Shown here: in pieces, positions 1 to 6,563 of the stretch
Numbering within the stretch: the first letter of the stretch is position 1
How the letters are laid out: each line of letters begins with the position of its first letter
Assembly (NCBI GenBank): GCA_022600655.1
Contig: JAHZJZ010000127.1
Location: 1-8,036 of the forward strand
Length of the DNA stretch: 8,036 nt
Direction of reading: 5' to 3'
From: Campylobacterota bacterium
GTDB taxonomy: Bacteria; Campylobacterota; Campylobacteria; Campylobacterales; Sulfurovaceae
Notes under the pieces: model-generated
What the model was told of the DNA's origin: nothing
The model's database searches: none
Seen by the model: the letters and a program-made list of their open reading frames with translations, nothing else
Translations under genes and position numbers: made by a program

Positions 1-2
1 TA

Positions 3-110
3 GATTTTACAGATGGTTCAGGTTCAAGTTCAATTTGTTTAGGTGTTCAAAGTTTAGTTCCTAATACCAGTTCAGATTTTATTATTGCAGGTAATGCAGT
101 AACTTATTAA
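3..110 (+). CDS. C-terminal end of an upstream protein, probably pilin-like (partial)
   Basis: An open frame enters from the left edge and stops at TAA 108-110, giving 35 residues rich in Gly, Ser and Thr with one Cys and ending in AGNAVTY. There is no catalytic motif. It lies 22 bases before a pilin-like gene on the same strand, and its small-residue composition with a lone Cys is what one sees at the C-terminus of secreted minor pilins or pseudopilins. That assignment is inference from context, because the diagnostic N-terminal helix lies outside the window. The coding call itself rests on an uninterrupted frame, plausible composition and tight spacing to the next gene. Confidence 0.6.
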   Translation, partial: DFTDGSGSSSICLGVQSLVPNTSSDFIIAGNAVTY

Positions 111-132
111 AATAATTTAAAGGATATATAAA

Positions 133-603
133 ATGAAAAATATAAAATCAAAACAAGCATTCACCATGATAGAATTAGTATTTGTAATCGTAATAATAGG
201 TATTTTAGCAGGGGTAGCTATTCCCAGATTGGCGGCAACAAGAGATGATGCAGTTATTACTAAAGCAAGAACAACAGTAGCTTCTGTTCGAAATGCATTG
301 GCTATGGAGAAACAGAAACGGATTTTACGTGGTGAGTTTACTCAAATTACAGCAGTGGGGGATGGTACTAATGTATTTGGAAACTTTTACGATACCAATG
401 GAGACACAAATGTGGCTGTTTTAGAGTATGCTATAGCATCGGAATCTGGGAAAAAAGATAGATGGTCATTTTCTAACGATGAATATATCTTTAAATCTAT
501 TTTAGGTGATGTAAAATTCCAAGTTATTACTGGCAAATTTGAGTGTGACCCAGCTAAAACAACAAATACCAATGCCACTGGTTGTACGCAGTTAACAAAT
601 TAA
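133..603 (+). CDS. Type IV pilin / type II secretion pseudopilin-like protein
   Basis: This 156-residue protein has a classical class III signal: a short basic leader (MKNIKSKQA), then FTMIELVFVIVIIGILAGVA, which is the prepilin-peptidase site and N-terminal hydrophobic helix (residues 10-30). Glu14 would be the conserved Glu at position +5 of the mature protein. The residue before the cut is Ala instead of the usual Gly, which the family tolerates. The globular part ends with Cys138 and Cys151, which could form a C-terminal disulfide loop like the D-region of type IV pilins (inference). The ATG is preceded by AAAGGA at about the right distance. It was probably transcribed with the upstream partial gene. 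Possible roles are a minor pilin of a competence pseudopilus, suggested by comEC downstream, or a type II secretion pseudopilin; sequence alone does not decide. Confidence 0.88.
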   Translation: MKNIKSKQAFTMIELVFVIVIIGILAGVAIPRLAATRDDAVITKARTTVASVRNALAMEKQKRILRGEFTQITAVGDGTNVFGNFYDTNGDTNVAVLEYAIASESGKKDRWSFSNDEYIFKSILGDVKFQVITGKFECDPAKTTNTNATGCTQLTN

Positions 604-608
604 TCTTA

Positions 609-617
609 TGTTATAAT
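609..617 (+). promoter_or_regulatory. Predicted priA promoter, extended -10 (TGTTATAAT)
   Basis: TGT followed by a perfect TATAAT (612-617) forms an extended -10 box just after the pilin stop codon. No good -35 is visible, as is usual for sigma-70 promoters in Campylobacterota. Transcription would start near base 624, leaving a leader of about 20 bases before priA. Confidence 0.6.
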
Positions 618-643
618 CTCTTCAATTTACTCCTGAGGAGATT
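615..643 (+). promoter_or_regulatory. priA Shine-Dalgarno site inside a possible hairpin
   Basis: TGAGGAG at 634-640 is a strong Shine-Dalgarno sequence, six bases before ATT at 647. Bases 615-623 (AATCTCTTC) can pair with 635-643 (GAGGAGATT) with one G-U pair, so RNA reading through from the pilin gene could hide the site. RNA started near 624 would lack the left arm. The pairing is seen in the sequence; the regulatory effect is inference. Confidence 0.45.
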
Positions 644-646
644 ACT

Positions 647-2524
647 ATTTATTATTATCAAGTAACACTACTTCGCTCCTCAGCCCCCATTCTCACCTAT
701 CATTTTGAAAAACCTCTAAAACAAGGACAACTTATTGAAGTGCCTGTACATAGTAAGGTGAAACTTGCTATGGTAATCAATGAAGTTGAGAAACCAGAAG
801 CGTTTCAAACTTCTGAAATTTTAACAATTTTAGATACTGCTTATAGTAAATCTCAAATAGAGATAGCCCAATTTATCTCTGAATACTATTTTAGCTCTTT
901 GGGTGAGGCGATTGCTCTGTTTATTCCTTATAAAAACTGTAGCGTGGGCATTCTTGTCCACGAAAAAGGTATTATAGCAGTTCATCGTGGGCAGGAATGC
1001 CCACGCTACGAGTTGCCAACACTATCAAATGACCAGCAAAAAGCCTACCAGCAACTTCTAAAAAAAGATAGAGCCTTACTCTTCGGCGTAACAGGTTCAG
1101 GAAAAACTGAAATCTTTATCTCCTTAATGGAAAAAGTGATAGAAGAGGGTAAACAGTGCATCTTTCTTATGCCTGAAATCTCACTAACCCCACAGATGCA
1201 AACACGATTAGAAAAATATTTTGGAAAACGAGTGGTAATGTGGCACTCAAAACTGACTAAAAAACAGAAAGAGAAACGATTAGAATCTATCTATGCAGGA
1301 GAGGTTGATATAGTCGCAGGAGCTAGGTCGGCTCTGTTTACGCCACTTGATAATATAGGTTTAATTATCGTTGATGAGGAGCATGATGACTCTTATAAAT
1401 CGATGATGAAACCTCGTTATCATGCACGAGATATGGCTGTCTATATGGGTGGAAAACTTGGAGCTAAAGTGCTGTTGGCAAGTGCTACGCCTAGTTTGAG
1501 TTCTTATTATAAATATGATGTGGTAAAACTCACTAAGCCTTTTGTTCAAACTCAAAAACATTATCAGTTTGTTGAGGGGACAACCCTTACCAATGGTATG
1601 ATTAAACAGATAGGAGCAAATTTTAAAGCTGGAGAACAGTCGTTGCTGTTTGTTCCAACGCGTGGAAATTTTAAATATCTCTACTGTCAAAAGTGTGGAA
1701 AGACCCATCTCTGCCCCTACTGTTCAGTGGGCATGGCTCTGCATCGTTACGCTAGACACTTGAAGTGTCACTACTGTAACTACACCGAAGCGATACAAGA
1801 GAGCTGTAGTTACTGTGGACATACGCCGTTGGTGAGTGAACGAATGGGTACAGTTGAAGCCAAAGAGATGATAAGTAGTAGTGTTGAAGATATAGTAATA
1901 GAGCAGTTTGACAGAGATAGCATTACTACCGCGACTAAGTTGAAAAAGGCGTTGAAGCGATTTGAATCTAAAGAGAGTCATCTGCTTTTAGGTACACAAA
2001 TGTTGAGTAAAGGGCATGATTATGCCAATATTACGCTTTCTGTGATTTTAGGTTTGGATTATCTTTTAGGGTTAGGTGACTATAGGGCTAGAGAGAGGGC
2101 GATGAGTCTGTTGATTCAGATTGCAGGGCGTTCAGGTCGGGCTAAAAGTGCCAATGTACTAATACAGTCTGCTAATGCTGACTTTTTTCAGATGTATCTG
2201 CATGATTATGAAGTGTTTTTAGAAGATGAGATGGAGTTTGTGCGAGACATGTATCCTCCTTTTGTCTCTTTGGCTAGGGTTTTGGTCTCTCATAAAGATG
2301 ATGCTAAAGGGGCAAAGATTACGCTTGATACGGTAGAGAGGTTAAAGGCGTTTTCTGAGGTTGAGATTGTAGGGCATGGAAAAGCTCCTGTTGAACGGAT
2401 TGCAAATAAGTTTCGGTATAACATTTTGCTTCGTTGTGCTAAACGAATACCTTTACTTAAAGCGTTGCATGGTATAAACAGTCCATTAATAGAGATTGAT
2501 ATGGATCCCGTGGAGTTTTCTTAA
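647..2524 (+). CDS. priA: Primosomal protein N' (PriA replication-restart helicase), ATT start
   Basis: PriA is the superfamily 2 DNA helicase that recognises stalled forks and directs DnaB reloading. Numbering from ATT 647, the protein has 625 residues. The N-terminal 3'-DNA-binding domain begins YYYQVTLLRSSAPILTYHFE. The helicase core follows with Walker A GVTGSGKTE (Lys153), Walker B DEEH (243-246), SATPS and motif VI QIAGRSGR (Gly494-Arg498). Eight zinc-binding cysteines occur as four CxxC pairs at 347/350, 356/359, 374/377 and 387/390. Compared with E. coli PriA (732 residues) the winged-helix segment before Walker A is missing or minimal. No ATG, GTG or TTG lies in frame between the stop at 614 and GTG 740; starting at GTG would remove 31 conserved-looking residues, whereas ATT 647 follows a strong Shine-Dalgarno sequence at ideal spacing. 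Residues 98-121 are encoded by a palindromic element. Function is certain; the start is likely. Confidence 0.96.
   Translation: MYYYQVTLLRSSAPILTYHFEKPLKQGQLIEVPVHSKVKLAMVINEVEKPEAFQTSEILTILDTAYSKSQIEIAQFISEYYFSSLGEAIALFIPYKNCSVGILVHEKGIIAVHRGQECPRYELPTLSNDQQKAYQQLLKKDRALLFGVTGSGKTEIFISLMEKVIEEGKQCIFLMPEISLTPQMQTRLEKYFGKRVVMWHSKLTKKQKEKRLESIYAGEVDIVAGARSALFTPLDNIGLIIVDEEHDDSYKSMMKPRYHARDMAVYMGGKLGAKVLLASATPSLSSYYKYDVVKLTKPFVQTQKHYQFVEGTTLTNGMIKQIGANFKAGEQSLLFVPTRGNFKYLYCQKCGKTHLCPYCSVGMALHRYARHLKCHYCNYTEAIQESCSYCGHTPLVSERMGTVEAKEMISSSVEDIVIEQFDRDSITTATKLKKALKRFESKESHLLLGTQMLSKGHDYANITLSVILGLDYLLGLGDYRARERAMSLLIQIAGRSGRAKSANVLIQSANADFFQMYLHDYEVFLEDEMEFVRDMYPPFVSLARVLVSHKDDAKGAKITLDTVERLKAFSEVEIVGHGKAPVERIANKFRYNILLRCAKRIPLLKALHGINSPLIEIDMDPVEFS
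939..1009. repeat. REP-like palindromic element embedded in priA
   Basis: Two 24-base arms, 939-962 and 986-1009, are inverted copies with two mismatches; the outer 15 bases match perfectly. They flank a 23-base spacer. Each arm is itself a small palindrome: CGTGGGCA, four bases, TGCCCACG on the right (986-1005), and the same with one mismatch on the left. The arms are GC-rich against an AT-rich gene. The element keeps the reading frame and encodes priA residues 98-121, in the linker between the DNA-binding domain and the helicase core. It resembles a REP or MITE-like unit that inserted into a tolerant site; mobility is inference. Confidence 0.8.
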
Positions 2525-2528
2525 AATA

Positions 2529-2559
2529 TTTAACAATTTATGTTAAAAATTTTGTTTTT
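2529..2559 (+). terminator. Weak candidate terminator after priA
   Basis: TTTAACA (2529-2535) and TGTTAAA (2541-2547) form a perfect 7-bp stem with a 5-base loop, followed after three A by TTTTGTTTTT. It starts five bases after the priA stop. The stem is very AT-rich, so termination strength is doubtful. Confidence 0.35.
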
Positions 2560-2576
2560 AAATTGAATGGTTTATT

Positions 2577-2620
2577 GTTCATTTTTTTTCTTTGTCTCAT
2601 AACAAAGAAAGAAAACGAAC
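2577..2620. repeat. Long inverted repeat between priA and ispG
   Basis: Arms 2577-2595 and 2602-2620 are 19 bases each, pairing at 17 positions plus one G-U and one mismatch, around the loop CTCATA. One arm is almost pure pyrimidine and the other almost pure purine. The right arm is not followed by a T tract on the + strand, and on the - strand the stem is not followed by one either, so it is not a standard terminator. It may be a dispersed intergenic repeat; other copies would have to be sought genome-wide. The 184-base gap 2525-2708 holds no credible gene. Confidence 0.6.
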
Positions 2621-2665
2621 CAAAAAAAAGAAAGTATGAAAGGCTATCGCACTCATAGATATCCT

Positions 2666-2671
2666 TATGAT
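2666..2671 (+). promoter_or_regulatory. Candidate ispG -10 box (TATGAT)
   Basis: TATGAT matches TATAAT at five of six bases and would place the transcript start near 2678, about 30 bases before ispG. No -35 is recognisable. In such AT-rich sequence chance matches are common, so this is tentative; ispG could also be read from the priA transcript. Confidence 0.3.
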
Positions 2672-2708
2672 GCGAACTTTTATCAAATAATAATTTTATA
2701 AGGAATAT

Positions 2709-3773
2709 ATGTTGAGAGAGAGATACCCAACCAAAAAAATTTATGTCGGTGATGTGGCTGTTGGTGGTGATGCCCCTATTTCTGTACAATCTATGACCTA
2801 TAGTGATACAGAGGATGTGAAAGCAACCGTAGAGCAGATTAATCGTCTGCATTTTGCTGGTTGTGACATCGCTCGTGTGGCTGTGCCAAATATGGAAGCA
2901 GCCTTAGCCCTTAAAGAGATAAAAGAGCAGATATCTATACCATTAGTTGCCGATATTCACTTTAACTATAAGTTAGCATTAGAAGCAGCCAAATGGGTTG
3001 ACTGTATTCGTGTGAATCCTGGAAATATAGGTGAAAAAGGGCGAATTAAAGAGATAGTTAAAGCGTGTCAAGATAGGAGTTTACCTATTAGGATTGGGGT
3101 CAATGCTGGTTCTTTAGAAAAAGAGTTTGATGTCAAGTATGGAGCTACAGCAGAGGGGATGGTAGCAAGTGCAGAGTATAATATTAAGTTCTTAGAAGAT
3201 TTAGGGTTTACCGATATCAAGGTCTCTTTAAAAGCTTCGGATGTAGAGAGAACGGTAGATGCCTATAGAATGCTACGCCCTAAAAATGATTATCCTTTCC
3301 ATTTAGGGGTAACTGAGGCGGGGACTATTTTTCATGCAACAGTAAAATCAGCGATTGGGCTTGGAACACTCTTGCTTGATGGTATTGGCGATACCCTTAG
3401 AGTCTCGATTACAGGTGAGCTTGAAGAGGAGATAAAAGTTGGTAAAGCGATTCTAAAAGACTCGGGAAGAGTAAAAGATGGTCTTAATATTATCTCTTGC
3501 CCAACTTGTGGACGAATAGAGGCTGATTTGGTGAGTGCAGTAGCTGAAGTAGAGGAGCGAACCAAACATATTAAAACTCCAATGGATGTCTCGGTTATGG
3601 GCTGTGTGGTTAATGCCATTGGTGAAGCCAAACATGCAGATGTCGCCATAGCTTACGGTAAAGGGAGTGGTCTTGTGATGGTCAAAGGTGATGTCATTGC
3701 AAAGCTTCCAGAAGCAGAGTTAGTGGATAGATTTGTGGCTGAGGTTGAGGCGTTTGCTGAGAAATGTAAATAG
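2709..3773 (+). CDS. ispG: 4-hydroxy-3-methylbut-2-enyl diphosphate synthase (IspG/GcpE)
   Basis: IspG is the penultimate enzyme of the MEP isoprenoid pathway. It reductively converts 2-C-methyl-D-erythritol 2,4-cyclodiphosphate to HMBPP in the cytoplasm, using a [4Fe-4S] cluster fed by flavodoxin or ferredoxin. The 354-residue product is the usual length of the compact two-domain bacterial form (E. coli 372). The N-terminal TIM-barrel part carries ISVQSMT, VADIHFNYKLA and IRVNPGNIG. The C-terminal domain carries the cluster ligands Cys264 and Cys267 in SCPTCGR, Cys299 in MGCVVNAIGEAKHAD and Glu306, with the same spacing as in E. coli. ATG 2709 follows TAAGGA with a four-base gap. A long inverted repeat lies upstream. 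It ends 45 bases before dnaB, which has its own predicted promoter. All key residues are intact. Confidence 0.97.
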   Translation: MLRERYPTKKIYVGDVAVGGDAPISVQSMTYSDTEDVKATVEQINRLHFAGCDIARVAVPNMEAALALKEIKEQISIPLVADIHFNYKLALEAAKWVDCIRVNPGNIGEKGRIKEIVKACQDRSLPIRIGVNAGSLEKEFDVKYGATAEGMVASAEYNIKFLEDLGFTDIKVSLKASDVERTVDAYRMLRPKNDYPFHLGVTEAGTIFHATVKSAIGLGTLLLDGIGDTLRVSITGELEEEIKVGKAILKDSGRVKDGLNIISCPTCGRIEADLVSAVAEVEERTKHIKTPMDVSVMGCVVNAIGEAKHADVAIAYGKGSGLVMVKGDVIAKLPEAELVDRFVAEVEAFAEKCK

Positions 3774-3779
3774 TGCATA

Positions 3780-3788
3780 TGATATAAT
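3780..3788 (+). promoter_or_regulatory. Predicted dnaB operon promoter, extended -10 (TGATATAAT)
   Basis: TGA followed by a perfect TATAAT (3783-3788) sits seven bases after the ispG stop. Transcription would begin near 3795, about 24 bases before the dnaB ATG. No clear -35 is seen. This could drive dnaB, comEC, the rhomboid gene and the lipoprotein gene as one unit. Confidence 0.55.
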
Positions 3789-3818
3789 GAAAGAAATTAA
3801 AAAGAGTTGGAATAGTCT

Positions 3819-5261
3819 ATGAGCGAAAATATGTACAACCTAAATATAGAGAGAGCTGTCCTTTCTGCCATTATATTTGACCCACAAATCTTTGAAGAGA
3901 TAGCTGCTAAACTACAGGCTCATGATTACTATTTACCTTTTCATCAACATGTCTTTTCAGCGATGGAGGAGTTAACGCGTGAAGACAAACCCATCGATGA
4001 GGAGTTTTTAAAGTCAAAGTTAAACAGTGCAGGAAATTTTGATGAGGTAGCGATGTTGGATATTTTGGCATCAAATCCTATCTCTAATACCGATGCCTAT
4101 CTAGGAGAGATAAAAGCCCGTTCTAGTAAAAGAGCCTTGGCGACTTTAGCAACGACCATTAAAAAAGTAACCATAGAAGATGACCTACCAGCCGAAGAGG
4201 TGATGAACCTTGTAGAGAAAAAACTCTACGAGATTACCCAAAACTCTACCAGTGAAGATTTTAGAGAGTCTAAAGAGATTACTCTAGCGATGTTAGATGA
4301 GATGAACCGTCTTAAAGCATTGGGAAACTCAAAGCTTATTGGTGTCGATACAGGGTTTAGAAATCTTAATGACAGAACCAGTGGTTTTGGTAAAGGGGAT
4401 TTGGTGATTATTGCGGCGCGGCCTGCGATGGGAAAAACGTCTTTAGTTTTAAACATGACCCAAAAAGCCATCGAAAGAGGGGAGGGTATCGCCTTTTTCT
4501 CACTGGAGATGCCAGCAGAGCAGTTGATGCTTAGACTGCTCTCTACTGAGACCTCAATTCCTCTTCAGAAGTTAAGAGTAGGGGATTTGACTGATGAGGA
4601 GTGGAGTCGTCTCTCTGCTTCAACCGATAAGATGGCTAATAGAAAACTTTTTGTGGATGATGGTGGACATGCGACGATTAACCAAGTACGGAGTAAACTA
4701 CGAAAATTGAAAAGTCAGCACCCTGAGATATCTATGGCGATTATTGATTACTTGCAGTTAATGAGTGGTGAGGGACGAGAAGGTCGTCAGCAAGAGATTT
4801 CTGAGATATCTAGAGGGCTTAAGCAGTTGGCTAGGGAGTTACAGATACCTATTGTTGCACTTTCACAGCTGAACCGTGGGGTTGAGAGTAGAGATAATAA
4901 ACGACCGATGCTAAGTGACCTTAGAGAGTCGGGTGCGATTGAGCAGGATGCGGATATTATTTTGTTTGTTTACCGTGATGATGTTTATCGTGAAGCTGCT
5001 GAAAAAGAGCGAGAGATGAAGGCTAAATCTGAGGGTAAAGAGTATGAGAATAAGTTTGAAAACAAACCTGAAGAGGATACCGAGCTGATTATCGGAAAAC
5101 AGAGAAATGGACCTACTGGAACAGTTAAACTGGTATTTCAAAAGAGGTTTACCCGTTTTGTTGATGCTCAATTAGGTGGTGAATCTCAATTTGAAGTAAT
5201 TTATGAAGATGAAAATATTGATACCTCTACCCAAGCGAATATAGAGTTGCCAACGATTTAG
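3819..5261 (+). CDS. dnaB: Replicative DNA helicase DnaB
   Basis: DnaB is the hexameric helicase that unwinds DNA at the replication fork. The 480-residue protein has the helical N-terminal domain (about 1-105, beginning with NIERAVLSAIIFDPQIF), a linker helix (about 165-180) and the RecA-like domain. Visible motifs are Walker A ARPAMGKT (Lys206, Thr207), FFSLEMP, Walker B AIIDYLQLM (Asp310), LSQLNRGVESR, and KQRNGPTG, whose Lys427 and Arg429 match the trans-acting residues that contact the neighbouring subunit's ATP. A charged Lys/Glu-rich insertion of about 25 residues (about 391-420) lies between FVYRDDVY and the KQRNG hairpin; I recall similar insertions in Helicobacter DnaB. No intein is present. 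The Shine-Dalgarno site is weak (GGAA six bases before ATG). PriA nearby is a functional partner in fork restart, and comEC follows after three bases. Confidence 0.97.
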   Translation: MSENMYNLNIERAVLSAIIFDPQIFEEIAAKLQAHDYYLPFHQHVFSAMEELTREDKPIDEEFLKSKLNSAGNFDEVAMLDILASNPISNTDAYLGEIKARSSKRALATLATTIKKVTIEDDLPAEEVMNLVEKKLYEITQNSTSEDFRESKEITLAMLDEMNRLKALGNSKLIGVDTGFRNLNDRTSGFGKGDLVIIAARPAMGKTSLVLNMTQKAIERGEGIAFFSLEMPAEQLMLRLLSTETSIPLQKLRVGDLTDEEWSRLSASTDKMANRKLFVDDGGHATINQVRSKLRKLKSQHPEISMAIIDYLQLMSGEGREGRQQEISEISRGLKQLARELQIPIVALSQLNRGVESRDNKRPMLSDLRESGAIEQDADIILFVYRDDVYREAAEKEREMKAKSEGKEYENKFENKPEEDTELIIGKQRNGPTGTVKLVFQKRFTRFVDAQLGGESQFEVIYEDENIDTSTQANIELPTI

Positions 5262-5264
5262 AAG

Positions 5265-6536
5265 ATGCTAGAGAAGCCAAAACTTTTTTTAAATCTTAAA
5301 GAGTTTTGGTTGGTAATGGCATTGTTAGCTCTTATTATTGTTGTACGCCTCTCTTTTTTGTATGGTGATTATCAAACATTTATTGCTAAACCCTTTTATT
5401 ATACTGATGTTGAAGTTTTACAACAGTACCAAAAGAGTAAAAAAGGCAAAACCTACACCATTCTTCGTGTCTATAGCCAAGATTTAGATATACATTTTTT
5501 TACCCGTACTCATCGTGAAGAGAATCTTTTAGATAAAGCGGTACGTTTAAAACTTTTTCCCAATCAAAGAGTAACATTTAGTGAGTACCTAAGAACTTCA
5601 TTTATCAGTTCTGAAATTAATGCTATTCGTAGTAAAGCTAAAACTTTTAAATCTAAGCTATTAAAAAAGATAGAACATCAACATAGTGACTCTATGATTA
5701 GTAGTTTTTATCAGGGTATTTTTTTAGCAACACCCTTGCCTAAAAATTTACGTGAACAGATATCGACACTTGGTATCAGTCACCTTATCGCTTTGAGTGG
5801 ATTTCATTTGGCGATACTCTCAGGAGTCTTATTTTTTCTCCTTAGACCACTCTACCGTATATTTCAACAACGCTATTTCCCTTATCGATTTGACTTGATT
5901 GATATAGGGTTTGTAGTGTTGCTTATACTGGGATGGTATGTTTGGTTTGTAGAGGCTCCTGATTCACTGCTTCGCTCTTATATGATGATGCTTCTAGGGT
6001 GGTCTCTTTTGGTTATGGGGATGGAGCTACTCTCTTTTGCTTTTCTTGTAACCGTGCTAATGTTACTGTTAGCTCTTTTTCCTAAAATGTTACTCTCTTT
6101 AGCTTTTTGGTTCTCTATTTTAGGTGTCTTTTATATTTTTTTACTCTTACAAAGATTTAAGGGGTTAAATAAATCTCTGATGACCTTGATGATATCTTTT
6201 GGTATATTTATTTTAATGTTGCCGTTGGTTCATATGGTATTTCCAGTGACCAGTAGTTTGCAACTCTACTCACCTCTACTTTCATTGGCTTTTAGTCTCT
6301 TTTATCCATTGAGTATTGCACTGCATATTTTGGGTATAGGTGGTATATTTGACTCTTTATTATTGGGACTATTTACACTTGCAAGTGATAGTATCGATAT
6401 CAAACTCCCTGTTGTCTATGGCATAGGGTATCTGTTACTCTCCATAGGAGCTATCTACTCTAAGTGGATTTTTCACCTTTTGTTATTAGTAGCCATAGGG
6501 TTTATGGGATGGATGTTTATAGGCTTTATGATATGA
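5265..6536 (+). CDS. comEC: ComEC/Rec2-family DNA-uptake channel protein
   Basis: This 423-residue polytopic inner-membrane protein has the ComEC competence domain, recognised by GISHLIALSGFHLAILSG (His173, Leu177-His181), the family signature HLxAxSGxH. ComEC carries single-stranded DNA across the inner membrane during natural transformation. Order: a first membrane helix (about 12-31), a soluble region (about 35-130), then many hydrophobic helices from about 165 to the end. The C-terminal metallo-beta-lactamase-like domain of longer ComEC proteins is absent, giving a compact form also known in Campylobacterota. ATG 5265 comes one codon after the dnaB stop and in the same frame, with no strong Shine-Dalgarno sequence, so reinitiation after dnaB is likely. 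Its TGA overlaps an ATG (ATGA, 6533-6536). The family call is firm; competence in this organism is inferred. Confidence 0.9.
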   Translation: MLEKPKLFLNLKEFWLVMALLALIIVVRLSFLYGDYQTFIAKPFYYTDVEVLQQYQKSKKGKTYTILRVYSQDLDIHFFTRTHREENLLDKAVRLKLFPNQRVTFSEYLRTSFISSEINAIRSKAKTFKSKLLKKIEHQHSDSMISSFYQGIFLATPLPKNLREQISTLGISHLIALSGFHLAILSGVLFFLLRPLYRIFQQRYFPYRFDLIDIGFVVLLILGWYVWFVEAPDSLLRSYMMMLLGWSLLVMGMELLSFAFLVTVLMLLLALFPKMLLSLAFWFSILGVFYIFLLLQRFKGLNKSLMTLMISFGIFILMLPLVHMVFPVTSSLQLYSPLLSLAFSLFYPLSIALHILGIGGIFDSLLLGLFTLASDSIDIKLPVVYGIGYLLLSIGAIYSKWIFHLLLLVAIGFMGWMFIGFMI

Positions 6537-6551
6537 TTACGTAATTTATCT

Positions 6552-6557
6552 AAAGGA
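6552..6557 (+). promoter_or_regulatory. Shine-Dalgarno site AAAGGA deciding the rhomboid start
   Basis: AAAGGA lies six bases before ATC 6564, in frame with the rhomboid gene and just ahead of its first predicted membrane helix. No ATG, GTG or TTG lies within reach in that frame. This is the main support for an ATC start, but the match could be chance. Confidence 0.4.
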
Positions 6558-6563
6558 TATCTC

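Noticed and set aside
740..742. GTG as the priA start
   Set aside because: It would remove 31 residues that read as the beginning of the PriA DNA-binding domain, and no ribosome site precedes it; ATT 647 behind TGAGGAG fits better.
939..1009. CRISPR repeat or transcription terminator
   Set aside because: There are only two inverted arms, not a series of direct repeats, and the element lies inside a coding frame with no T tract.
1361..1981. Two open frames on the - strand inside priA
   Set aside because: They are shadows of a strongly conserved gene, with no ribosome sites and no recognisable motifs.
2602..2645. Rho-independent terminator for priA made by the long inverted repeat
   Set aside because: The right arm is followed by A-rich sequence, not T-rich; the small hairpin at 2529-2547 is a better, though weak, candidate.
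2538..2852. 104-codon open frame on the - strand across the priA-ispG gap
   Set aside because: It overlaps the ispG 5' end and is largely a translation of the inverted repeat and AT-rich spacer, with low-complexity Phe/Lys runs and no domain.
3332..3649. Two open frames on the - strand inside ispG
   Set aside because: They lie opposite the conserved iron-sulfur ligand region of ispG and have no motif of their own.
3819..5261. Possible intein in dnaB
   Set aside because: The Walker A, Walker B and KQRNG regions are uninterrupted and the length is normal; the charged insertion is too short for an intein.
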